From Dunaliella salina (taxonomy: Eukaryota > Chlorophyta > Chlorophyceae > Chlamydomonadales > Dunaliellaceae): 12,979 bases of DNA. Positions within the stretch are counted from its first letter, which is position 1. The number at the start of each line of letters is the position of its first letter. The stretch lies in contig MU070101.1 in NCBI GenBank assembly GCA_002284615.2, positions 91,870-104,848 on the forward strand, in the 5' to 3' direction. The translations under genes were made by a program, and so were the position numbers. Under the pieces are notes generated by a model, which made no database searches, had not been told where the DNA came from, and saw only the letters and a list, made by a program, of their open reading frames with translations. This document shows positions 1-6,710 of the stretch, piece by piece.

Positions 1-52
1 GCCCTCCACCTAAACTAGACAAAACTAGCCTAGGAGAGAGCAAGAGACAGAA

Positions 53-910
53 CTAATGGGGATCTGGAGGATTGCTAGCCATGCCCCTGAGCGCTGGGAA
101 CCTCCTTCTTCCATCCTCTGCCGCCTCCGCACGCCCATCAAATCCCCTTCCAGATGCCCTCTGAAAGCAAAGTGCATGTCTTGTGTTAATGATGGTGGAT
201 AATCTTTGGATGGCATGGTCCCTGGGCTTACATGCTAGTGATTTGGTTTTCTGTTTGGTAAGACCCAGATTTATGAGAGGTGTAATTGTTAGCTCATTGT
301 AAATCGTGCCACTCACACCAATTAAGATGGTATGCAAAGTCACTTTGTTATTTCTGTTTGGGTTTCTTAAGCTGCGTGTTTTAAGTCTGGTTATGGTATG
401 GGAATGTTGAGTCCGTGCACGTTCTAAAGTGATGAAGGGATTTGTGCCAGGCCAGAATTTAAGTTCAAAGAGGTGAATAACTCTATCTTTTGGGGGGATC
501 TTGGTAGGATCAAGGTGGGCTTGTCTGCCTGGGATAGGGCGCACAAAAAGAGCATCAGGGCGGCTATGGTGCCGAGCAGGTGAGGCAATGTCATTTGGGA
601 AAACCCAATCTGGAATAGCTCGAAAGGTGTTTTCAGGGATTTGTATGCCTTGATCCAGAAGTCTGTCATGATTGCAGCCATCCATGCTAATGAGGGATGA
701 GCCATACCGACCTTTACTCAAGGCTTCTACACAGAGACTAAGGGCCGCATGGTGTCTGTTGGTGTGCATCCACTCATTGTTGGGTTGGTACACCCAAGCA
801 GAACGTGATAAATGCTGTCCGTATTTGCACATTGGGCATCTATCAGAACTGGAAAAGTTGAAGTTGGAGGCATGGCTCTGTGTGTACAGTGTATCCGTTC
901 GATACTTCAT
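53..910 (-). CDS. Retroelement zinc motif + PD-(D/E)XK restriction-like endonuclease ORF
   Basis: 285 residues from ATG at 910. The N-terminal part carries C25-x2-C28 followed by H49-x3-H53, a zinc-binding arrangement like the one before the nuclease in R2-like and Dualen-like elements. Next come P118-D119 (in RPDA) and E149-x-K151 (in FELKF), 29 residues apart, the expected PD...(D/E)XK signature of a restriction-like endonuclease; such enzymes nick the target DNA for reverse transcription. A conserved stretch with TLHTILIGV and GTIYN follows, and the protein ends in NPPDPH. The related plus-strand relic at 8725-9345 shows the same order (SHPDA, LLEI, GVGGT, SNPPNP), which supports the domain as an inherited unit. 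The ATG is 8 nt beyond the stop of the preceding RNase H frame and in a different frame; copy B has the same offset. The Gly/Arg-rich segment before the C-terminus (residues 253-276) is absent from the relic and looks non-globular. Nuclease assignment is motif-based. Confidence 0.75.
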   Translation of the reverse strand: MKYRTDTLYTQSHASNFNFSSSDRCPMCKYGQHLSRSAWVYQPNNEWMHTNRHHAALSLCVEALSKGRYGSSLISMDGCNHDRLLDQGIQIPENTFRAIPDWVFPNDIASPARHHSRPDALFVRPIPGRQAHLDPTKIPPKDRVIHLFELKFWPGTNPFITLERARTQHSHTITRLKTRSLRNPNRNNKVTLHTILIGVSGTIYNELTITPLINLGLTKQKTKSLACKPRDHAIQRLSTIINTRHALCFQRASGRGFDGRAEAAEDGRRRFPALRGMASNPPDPH

Positions 911-918
911 AAGATTTA

Positions 919-2415
919 TTAGCTGTTTAAGGGTTGTCTTTGGGCTTTTCCAGAAGGAGTTTCTGATCTCCTTGTTTGCAAGTTGAGGGGTTGGGTTGTA
1001 AGCTTCAGTGTTGGCATTGGTGGTGGTGGTGTGGCATCGTTAAGCTTCTGCCATCTCTGGTAGTGGTATCCAGAGGTGTCAGCAGAGCCAAGCTTGTGTT
1101 TTTTGTGCATGTGTGTTTTGAGTTTGTCGCTCAGGTTCGTGAGGTAGTGCATCGGAATCGTGTGGGAGCGGTGCATGCCATCATTTTGTGTGGAAGGGGT
1201 CTTCAATAAAAGCCAATAGAAATTGTGGAAAGGGTCCCTGGTATCTGGAAGTGCAATGTCTATGGCGTGAGAGAGGGCTGCGGTGCGAGCGCAAGCGTCG
1301 GCCCCCTCATTTCCTATGATGCCAGAGTGGGCTTTGACACTAAAAAAATGGATAGGGTGAGGGGAGTGTTCCAATATGGTTGATATTGCATGAATGAGCT
1401 CTGCATGTAGGTGATACCTCATGCGCATCGGGTTAAGAGTTTGATTAGAAATCTGAAAAAGGCAGGATGCACTATCAGTGGCAATCTTGGTTTGCTCGTG
1501 TTGGAGTGCCACAAGGATACCCACAAGTTCTGCTCTGGTGATGGTATTGGTTGGCCGATGGCCATTGGGTTTTATGTGCAGTTGCAAGTGTTGGGAGGGT
1601 GCAGCAGTGTCACTTCCTGGTTTGTAAGCACCTGAACCGGAAAGGGGTGGGGAGTCGTCACCTTTGTGCTTAATCACACTGCCATCAGTGTAGGTGATTT
1701 CCCTCCAGTCCTTGACTTTAGGTGTGAACGTCTTTTTGAAGTTGGCAGGGGTGAATTCTGCCCTTTCCTGAGGGCACTTGTGTGAGCAGCTATGGGTGTC
1801 AGGGGGGAGTGATTGGAATTTCTGTTTCCAAGTATTTGATGCTAGGCGTTGGTGGGTACGCAGCGGCATGACAGTATTTGGAGTATCCAAAGGTAGCCAA
1901 CAAGCTTCTGGTGTAACTTGCTTTACATCTTGCTGGAGGGACTGAAACCAGTCTTTGTTTGCGGTATCTAGTATTTCTCTGGCGTTAGGGTTCCACACAA
2001 CGATGAGTTGCATAGGATAGGAAAGCGGAGTAGGATTGGTGATGGTGTCAAACCAGTGTTGTGGTGCTTGGAATCGGATTTTCCTCGCAGGGAATTTGGC
2101 AAGAATTTTTGCAGTATCTGGGTATTGTTTCAGCCAGCTCATATACGCGTTACAGCTGAAGCCTCTCCAGTGGGGCAGGAGCATGAAGGTGGCAACTGGA
2201 TCTGTGGAATGGAGGGAGGAGTGCACTGCGTGGCGTAGGAGTTTAAAGATCATTTCATCATTGTGTGGAGGATGGCAGAAGGAGAAGCCAGTGTAGCGCA
2301 CAGAGAGGGCGTCTGTGTGCGCCCCAAAGACCTGGTCTCGGTAGTTTGTGCTGAAATAAGTGTTGTAGGTATTTTCAAAATCAAGAGGGCTGGAAAACCT
2401 CTCCGCTGAGACCAT
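919..2415 (-). CDS. Retroelement PCIF1-like methyltransferase fold + RNase H ORF
   Basis: 498 residues. Residues 5-150 begin ERFSSPLD, then DQVFGA, CHPPH (47-51), a hydrophobic strand ending in LLPHWRG (79-85) and FPARKIRF. This order matches the PCIF1-type adenine methyltransferase fold (ERF.SPL, FG, NPPF, hydrophobic strand with P-W); here the Asn of NPP is His. Residues 241-380 are RNase H with all acidic positions visible: D244 in YTDGS, E296 in RAEL, D314 in ATDSAS and D373 in NEGAD, plus H363 in VKAHSG. RNase H removes RNA from the RNA-DNA hybrid during reverse transcription. Residues 415-450 form a basic linker rich in His and Lys. The annotated ATG at 2415 is probably not the real start: the frame is open upstream through TGC and a TGA (2421-2419) into the PHD ORF, and copy C reads TGG there, so this is the second half of one polyprotein. 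Stop TAA is at 921-919. RNase H is certain; methyltransferase homology is likely, activity doubtful. Confidence 0.85.
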   Translation of the reverse strand: MVSAERFSSPLDFENTYNTYFSTNYRDQVFGAHTDALSVRYTGFSFCHPPHNDEMIFKLLRHAVHSSLHSTDPVATFMLLPHWRGFSCNAYMSWLKQYPDTAKILAKFPARKIRFQAPQHWFDTITNPTPLSYPMQLIVVWNPNAREILDTANKDWFQSLQQDVKQVTPEACWLPLDTPNTVMPLRTHQRLASNTWKQKFQSLPPDTHSCSHKCPQERAEFTPANFKKTFTPKVKDWREITYTDGSVIKHKGDDSPPLSGSGAYKPGSDTAAPSQHLQLHIKPNGHRPTNTITRAELVGILVALQHEQTKIATDSASCLFQISNQTLNPMRMRYHLHAELIHAISTILEHSPHPIHFFSVKAHSGIIGNEGADACARTAALSHAIDIALPDTRDPFHNFYWLLLKTPSTQNDGMHRSHTIPMHYLTNLSDKLKTHMHKKHKLGSADTSGYHYQRWQKLNDATPPPPMPTLKLTTQPLNLQTRRSETPSGKAQRQPLNS

Positions 2416-2418
2416 GCA

Positions 2419-3957
2419 TCATTGATGCAGGGCTGATTGGATGTGGGAAGGAGTAATAAGCATGTTTGAATTGAAAACTTTTTTGCTCTGGGCTAGAAGA
2501 TTTTTCTTTTGAGCCTTTTGGCGTGAGAGCAGATCCATGATTTCAGATGCTGAATTCTGGACAGGGGGCTGAATGGTGGCATGGATGCCTGCTCTTTTGG
2601 CTGCTTTGTAGGCTTGTGAGCCTTCGAGCAGGGTTGTGAGCCTTTCTATAGTGAGCATGCCCATGCATTTGCCATTGGTATTGTAGATACAGGTGCATTC
2701 AGAGGTGGTTACCTCTGGCATTTGTGTTGGCACGGCAACCTCATCAGTTGTGTCCGAGTGAAGAGTTTCCTTCATGAGGTCAATACTTCTAATGATAATT
2801 TCACATTGCCATGTTGGCATGATATCTGTCTGGGGATTGGTAGGTTGGAAGTCAAAGGTGACATTCTTGCGAATTTCGCAGCCGGTGGTTGAGAGCCATA
2901 AAGATTCAGATAGGCTCTGAGGATTGCCTTCAAAGCCTTGGTTGACAAGATTGTCCAGGTCTATTTCAATGGTCAAGGGGTCTCCTATTTCCTCCGGTCT
3001 TCCCTCCGCGTCAAAGGCTTGCACATGAGCATCCAGGTCTGGATGTATCTGTAGCATTTCTTTAGCTTCCCATTTAGGATGCCACTCTACGTAGATCATT
3101 TCACAGTCCTCAGTGAAGTTGTTCCCTTCCGCTTTTTGGGAGTCTGACAGGGATGCGCAGGCAGGGCAGTCCCAGTGCTCATTTTCTTCGCTCAGTGCCC
3201 GGTCATTTTGGGAGCATGCTTTGACGTCTATGAGACAGTCCCAGTGGTATGTGCGGTGGCAGGTATCACAGGTGGGCATGTCTTCATGGATTTGACTTTC
3301 AAAGGTGCGTTCTTTGCTTAATGGGCTCCAGCAGAGCTGGCAACATGGGTTTGCTTTAGTTCTTCTTGGTACATGCGTTGAAGAGGCCACTCTCAGCCCA
3401 TCATTTTGAAAAATGGGCAAGGCCCATTTTTCAATGGTGACGGGGTGCCATTGTACTTTGTATTGTTTTTGCTCCTTTTCTTGAGAAGATTTCTTATATT
3501 TCCGGAGGTGTTGCCAGCCCAAGATATGTAGGATAACATGGTCAAAGCGGAAGATGGTGTTGCTAGCTTCAACTGCGCTTAATGTATCAGCCTCATTCTG
3601 TTTATAGTTCCAGAGCCATTGGGGGAAATCAGTACTTGAAGTGTTTGGAGGTGTTGGACAAAGGGTTATAATGGGTTGGGGATCAGGGTCAAAAAGTGTT
3701 GTTGGGGCTCGGCTCCCTCTGGACCTTCTGCTTCCAATTTGTGGGGTATGAGAAGGCTCCGGGGACGGGGTCTGTGTGCGGGGTGTCACAAAGGGCTGAT
3801 TGGGTTGTATATTATGTACTTGTGTTTGCGGCTGCTCCGCGTGGGGATTGTTTCTTTTGCGAGTGCGTCTGCCTTGGTATGAGTGCCCTTCTGCGCATGG
3901 TTGACTGTTTGGAAATGGGCTCTCCTGGCTGCTGGGGAAAGCATTTTCTACTTCCAT
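2419..3957 (-). CDS. Retroelement PHD zinc-finger ORF (N-terminal half of polyprotein)
   Basis: 512 residues. Residues 1-115 are Pro/Gln/Ser/Arg-rich and probably disordered, with a basic patch RRTRKR (30-35). A C4HC3 PHD finger is complete: C206/C209, C230/C233, H238/C241 and C264/C267, with W263 two residues before the last pair as is usual in PHD fingers. PHD fingers generally bind histone tails, so a role in chromatin targeting of the element is an inference. On either side lie similar short segments, YKVQWHP (166-172) and IYVEWHPKWE (288-297), which resemble the core strand and following W-E of chromo-type domains; that is tentative. The C-terminal half (about 330-512) is unrecognised, but copy C preserves it well (PTWQCEIIIR, PPVQ, NMLITP). 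The ORF overlaps the upstream ORF by 10 nt. The terminal TGA (2421-2419) aligns with TGG in copy C, so the natural protein continues into the methyltransferase/RNase H region. Confidence 0.75.
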   Translation of the reverse strand: MEVENAFPSSQESPFPNSQPCAEGHSYQGRRTRKRNNPHAEQPQTQVHNIQPNQPFVTPRTQTPSPEPSHTPQIGSRRSRGSRAPTTLFDPDPQPIITLCPTPPNTSSTDFPQWLWNYKQNEADTLSAVEASNTIFRFDHVILHILGWQHLRKYKKSSQEKEQKQYKVQWHPVTIEKWALPIFQNDGLRVASSTHVPRRTKANPCCQLCWSPLSKERTFESQIHEDMPTCDTCHRTYHWDCLIDVKACSQNDRALSEENEHWDCPACASLSDSQKAEGNNFTEDCEMIYVEWHPKWEAKEMLQIHPDLDAHVQAFDAEGRPEEIGDPLTIEIDLDNLVNQGFEGNPQSLSESLWLSTTGCEIRKNVTFDFQPTNPQTDIMPTWQCEIIIRSIDLMKETLHSDTTDEVAVPTQMPEVTTSECTCIYNTNGKCMGMLTIERLTTLLEGSQAYKAAKRAGIHATIQPPVQNSASEIMDLLSRQKAQKKNLLAQSKKVFNSNMLITPSHIQSALHQ

Positions 3958-4556
3958 ATCCTCAGCATGAAAGTGGGGTTGCTGTAAGCTCTAGAATCAG
4001 GGTGTGTATGTGTATTAGGGGCACTTCTCCCATTGTCTGGGTTGGAATCGGGGGGATCAGGGGGAGCATGGCCTCGGTAAAGCTTTGACCAGTTCCATCC
4101 TGTTGGTGTATGTTCTGATTTCATCATTTCTGTATATGTTGTATGTTTTATGCAGCGTGATTCAAGGGTTTTATTGGGTGAGCTGTCTTGGTTGTGAATG
4201 ATTGTGCTGATGAGTTGAGGTCTGTCCTCAGTCAGAGTGTGGGTATTGAGAGTGTGAGAGAGTCTATTCAGGGCTACAATATGTTTGGTCTTTATTCTGC
4301 GGCCAAACAGAGATGTGAGTTTGTTCCCGTCAATAATATGCGTGAGGTTATCATTCATCAAAGCAGAGAGCTTGTTTATGCCTATTTCCATGAGCGTATA
4401 AGTGCAGTGACAGACTAAGGTTTTAAGGATGGGTTGCATTGGCATTGAAAGGACTTTTACTATGGGAGTGATGCTGGCGAGAAGGTAAGGTGCTCCTTGA
4501 TAGGAGACGTCAAGATCGCTGTTGTTGATGCAGAGGTATTGCCTGACACGGAGCAT
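3948..4556 (-). CDS. Retroelement post-reverse-transcriptase (thumb-like) ORF, partial
   Basis: 202 residues, from an ATG that is probably internal: the same frame is open upstream across one TAG (4568-4566) into the segment at 4690-4566. I do not recognise a named domain. The first part (LRVRQYL, GAPYLLA) after the upstream DSQIQKLRHYVLRS reads like the helical region that follows the catalytic palm in non-LTR reverse transcriptases, and its place directly before the other element domains fits that. The middle (DIGIN-like MEIGINKLSAL, THIIDG, LFGRRIKTKH) looks globular; the C-terminal 50 residues are Pro/Asn/His-rich and likely a linker. The palm motifs (such as the YADD-type box) are absent, so no polymerase activity can come from this copy. 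It ends TAG at 3950-3948, overlapping the ATG of the PHD ORF by 10 nt in a -1 relation. Confidence 0.45.
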   Translation of the reverse strand: MLRVRQYLCINNSDLDVSYQGAPYLLASITPIVKVLSMPMQPILKTLVCHCTYTLMEIGINKLSALMNDNLTHIIDGNKLTSLFGRRIKTKHIVALNRLSHTLNTHTLTEDRPQLISTIIHNQDSSPNKTLESRCIKHTTYTEMMKSEHTPTGWNWSKLYRGHAPPDPPDSNPDNGRSAPNTHTHPDSRAYSNPTFMLRIWK

Positions 4557-4565
4557 GTAGGGTAA

Positions 4566-4690
4566 CTACTTGAGGATGAATTTGTGGGTTTGGTGGCATG
4601 GGTTGATGCTCCTAAGTACATAGTGTCTCAGTTTCTGGATTTGCGAGTCAAGTATTGACTTGGTGACCCGGCCGTGCCTGCTGGTGTTAT
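4566..4690 (-). pseudogene. Remnant of the retroelement ORF upstream of an in-frame TAG
   Basis: The frame of the 4556-3948 ORF continues upstream through codons TTA-CCC-TAC, a TAG at 4568-4566, and then about 40 codons including VTKSILDSQIQ, LRHYVLRS and NPCHQTHKF. This resembles the start of a reverse transcriptase thumb (D..I..LR..VLRS..P). Beyond about 4690 the translation loses protein character, so the 5' truncation point of copy A probably lies in 4660-4690. The stop shows this copy cannot make the longer product without readthrough. Confidence 0.4.
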
Positions 4691-5032
4691 TACACAGTCG
4701 AGAATAGCTGAAGTCAAACCCAGACCTTATACAACAATTCTCAACAACTGTTTGGCAAGGCGTTTGGCAAGGAGGTCCCCGGATCAAATCCTTGTTTGGC
4801 CAGGCCGGAATTTTGTACCTTCTCAGGGTTTGTCCTGTCAGTGGGAGTCAGTGGAAGGCTCTTTTCTTATGCACGCGGCCTAAGGGCAAGCGTAAATCTC
4901 TTTTTTGGCCAGTTGTTGAGCCAGTCTAAGAACAAAGGTAACAGACTAACCAGCTGACTGTTCTTCCATGATTCAGCAATGACCAGGATTCAGCGTTACA
5001 ACGCCTGAGCCGGAGAGTGAAGGGAAGTAATC
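4691..5032. other. Interval between retroelement copies, no gene seen
   Basis: About 340 bp between the truncated 5' end of copy A and the 3' end of copy C. It holds a short direct repeat GTTTGGCAAGG (4750-4760 and 4762-4772) and a stretch, GGATCAAATCC, that resembles a tRNA B box, but no convincing A box or cloverleaf. No ORF here has protein-like composition. It is probably old flanking DNA or a decayed repeat that was the target for one of the insertions. Confidence 0.4.
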
Positions 5033-5081
5033 TTTTTTTTGTGAAAAACAGTAAAAGTCTACGCTGGATGAGATCCAGCGT
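5033..5081 (-). promoter_or_regulatory. 3'-terminal hairpin and short poly(A) of copy C
   Basis: On the minus strand ACGCTGGAT (5081-5073), loop CTC, ATCCAGCGT (5069-5061) form a perfect 9-bp stem with a 3-nt loop. After about 20 nt, A8 follows (5040-5033). In non-LTR elements the reverse transcriptase often recognises a 3' UTR stem-loop and copies from a poly(A) tail, so this is a candidate recognition structure. Copy A's matching part lies outside the window, so conservation cannot be tested here. Confidence 0.5.
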
Positions 5082-5164
5082 GCATTAAGGGAGGAACCAA
5101 CAGTCAGCGCTGTCTCTGGCCGTGGGCCTCACCAGTATCTAAGCTAGAAATTGGGAGGTAAACA

Positions 5165-5512
5165 ATGGGGTCCCGTGGGTTGTCGGCCATCCCTCCAGGC
5201 ATGAGCCTAACCCTCCTGCAGTTTACAGCTGTAACCTGCCCGTCCAGTAGCCGCAAAACCCGGTTCTGTGTTGTTTAAATTGCTGAAATGTATGGCATGT
5301 TTGGTGTCGTCAATTTTTGTCAAGGTCTTAACAGCATAAAGGTGTAGCTTGGTTGCGGTTTTGGGGGATATTTCTTTGGTTAAGTTACAGAGGGTTTCAA
5401 TAGTGTAGGGGTTGTAGATAGTTCCGGCAACTCCAATAAGGATAGTGTGTAAAGTGACTCTGTCATTGCGGTGCAAACCTCTTGGGTGTTTTTGTGCGTA
5501 TGGCACTGCCAT
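5165..5512 (-). pseudogene. Copy C: fused RNase H start and nuclease C-terminus
   Basis: Open from 5512 to 5207. Just upstream lies HTDGS, the first RNase H motif, in a shifted frame; within about 12 codons the sequence reads VTLHTILIGV and GTIYN, which belong near residue 190 of the nuclease ORF. The 1.3 kb between them in copy A (about 1660 to 355) is missing. The reading continues to GRAG, and in another frame GMADNPRDP matches the GMASNPPDP end of copy A, showing a frameshift near 5210. No catalytic residue of RNase H beyond the first Asp and none of the PD-(D/E)XK residues remain. Confidence 0.7.
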
Positions 5513-6702
5513 CTGTGTGTGTGAATTCCCTCCAGTCCTTGATTTTACGTGTGAGCATCTCCTTGTAGTTGGCAGAAAGAAGGCTGCCCTTGCTTGAGGA
5601 CACTTACGCGAGCAGCTATGGATGTCAGGGGGAGGTGATTGGAATTACTTTTCCTTAGTGTTTGATGCAAGGCGCTGGTGAGTGCGTAGTGGCGTGGCAG
5701 GATTTGGAGGATCCAGCCAGTGAGCCTCTGAAGCATCTTGACTGAGGATTTGGAACCAAACTTTGTGAACGCTATGTAGCACTTTCCTGGAATTAGGATT
5801 CCAGACAACAATTAAATGCATGGGATGCAAGGTTATCAAACCAGTGTTGGGATGTTTGAAATTGGATGCTTCCGGCAGGAAATTTAGCAAGCACTTTCGC
5901 AAGATCTGTGTAATTGTGAGCCAACTTATGTATGCGTTGCAGCTGAAGCCTCTGCAGTGGGGCAGAAGCGTGAAGGTGGCAGCTGGCTCTGTGGTTTGGA
6001 GGGAGGAGTGCACTGCAAGGCGCAGCATCCTAAACATTACTTTAACATCTTGGGGGGGATGGCAGAAGCCATTGCAGTGCACAGAGGGGGCGTCTGTGTC
6101 TAACCCAGAGACCTGGTTAAAGCAGCTTGTGCTGAAGTAGGTGTTGAAGGTACCGTCAAAATCAAGAAGATTGAAGAACCTCTCTGTTGAGACCAGGCAC
6201 CATTTATGTAGGGCTGGACGAATGTGGGGAGGTGTGATCAGCATGTTAGTGTTGTGGACCTCTAACTTTTGACGTGAGAATAGTCCCATAACTTCTGTTG
6301 CAGGATCCTGGACAGGTGGCTGGATGGTGACATGGATGCCGGCCTTTTTGGCTGCTTCATAAGGTTCAAGCAGGATGCTGGGTCTGTCTAAAGTGAGCAT
6401 ACTAACACACTTCCCATTGGCATTGTAAATACAGGCACATTCACAGGTGGTTACCTCCGGCATTTGTGCTGGCATGGTAACCTCATCAGATGTGTCAGGT
6501 TTAAGAATATCCTTCACGAGGTCAACATTTCTTATGATAATTTCACATTGCCATGTTGGCATGTTATCTGTCTGGGGGTTGGTAGGTTGGATGTTAAAGG
6601 TAACATCCTTGCAAATGGCGCAGCCGATAGTTGAGAGTTATGGAGAGTCAGACAAGCTCTGAGAACTGCCTTCAAAGCCTTGGTTGACCAGATCGTCCAG
6701 AT
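5513..6702 (-). pseudogene. Copy C: PHD-ORF tail joined in frame to methyltransferase-like domain
   Basis: The longest open part (6562-5645, 305 codons) runs from PTWQCEIIIR, equivalent to about residue 373 of the copy A PHD ORF, straight through LHKWCLVSTERF into the methyltransferase-like domain, without the stop that divides copy A. It keeps the GFCHPPQ motif, so His instead of Asn in the NPP position is shared by both copies. The segment equivalent to AQKKNLLAQSKKVFNS of copy A is shortened here. Above 6562 the match continues to 6702 with one in-frame TAA; a TAA near 5645 and a frameshift before the TDGS motif end the coding potential. Confidence 0.75.
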
Positions 6703-6710
6703 GACTCAGG

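Larger units (their letters stand above)
1..4690 (-). mobile_element. Non-LTR-type retroelement, copy A, 5'-truncated, RNase H + PD-(D/E)XK class
   Basis: On the minus strand four consecutive open frames cover almost the whole interval: a thumb-like ORF, a PHD-finger ORF, a methyltransferase-like/RNase H ORF and a zinc/nuclease ORF. The reverse transcriptase catalytic motifs are absent. The coding homology fades near 4660-4690, which fits 5' truncation during target-primed reverse transcription. The 3' untranslated part begins after the TAG at 55-53 and runs out of the window, so no poly(A) or target duplication can be seen. RNase H combined with a restriction-like nuclease is known from Dualen/RandI-type algal elements; the assignment to that group is inference. 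Copies B and C (5033-8690) are clearly the same family. Only two in-frame stops (4568-4566 and 2421-2419) interrupt about 4.6 kb, so this copy is relatively young. Confidence 0.85.
5033..6705 (-). mobile_element. Retroelement copy C, same family as A, internally deleted
   Basis: On the minus strand the interval starts (6705) inside the PHD ORF equivalent at the LDDLVNQGFEG position, passes through the methyltransferase-like domain to the first RNase H motif near 5507, then jumps to the end of the nuclease domain (VTLHTILIGV) and the 3' untranslated region. It ends with a perfect hairpin (5081-5061) and eight A residues (5040-5033, read on minus), a plausible true 3' end. The 5' end abuts copy B directly in its nuclease domain. 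Frameshifts and stops show it is dead, but it is the best control for reading copy A. Confidence 0.8.

Noticed and set aside
672..986. Plus-strand ORFs across 1-8700, such as 672-986, 3696-4088 and 7129-7536
   Set aside because: They lie antisense to well-matched retroelement coding frames and have no protein-like composition of their own.
4700..4802. tRNA or tRNA-derived SINE suggested by GGATCAAATCC and a following GGCCA
   Set aside because: The supposed T stem pairs poorly, there is no good A box at the right distance and no cloverleaf can be drawn on either strand.
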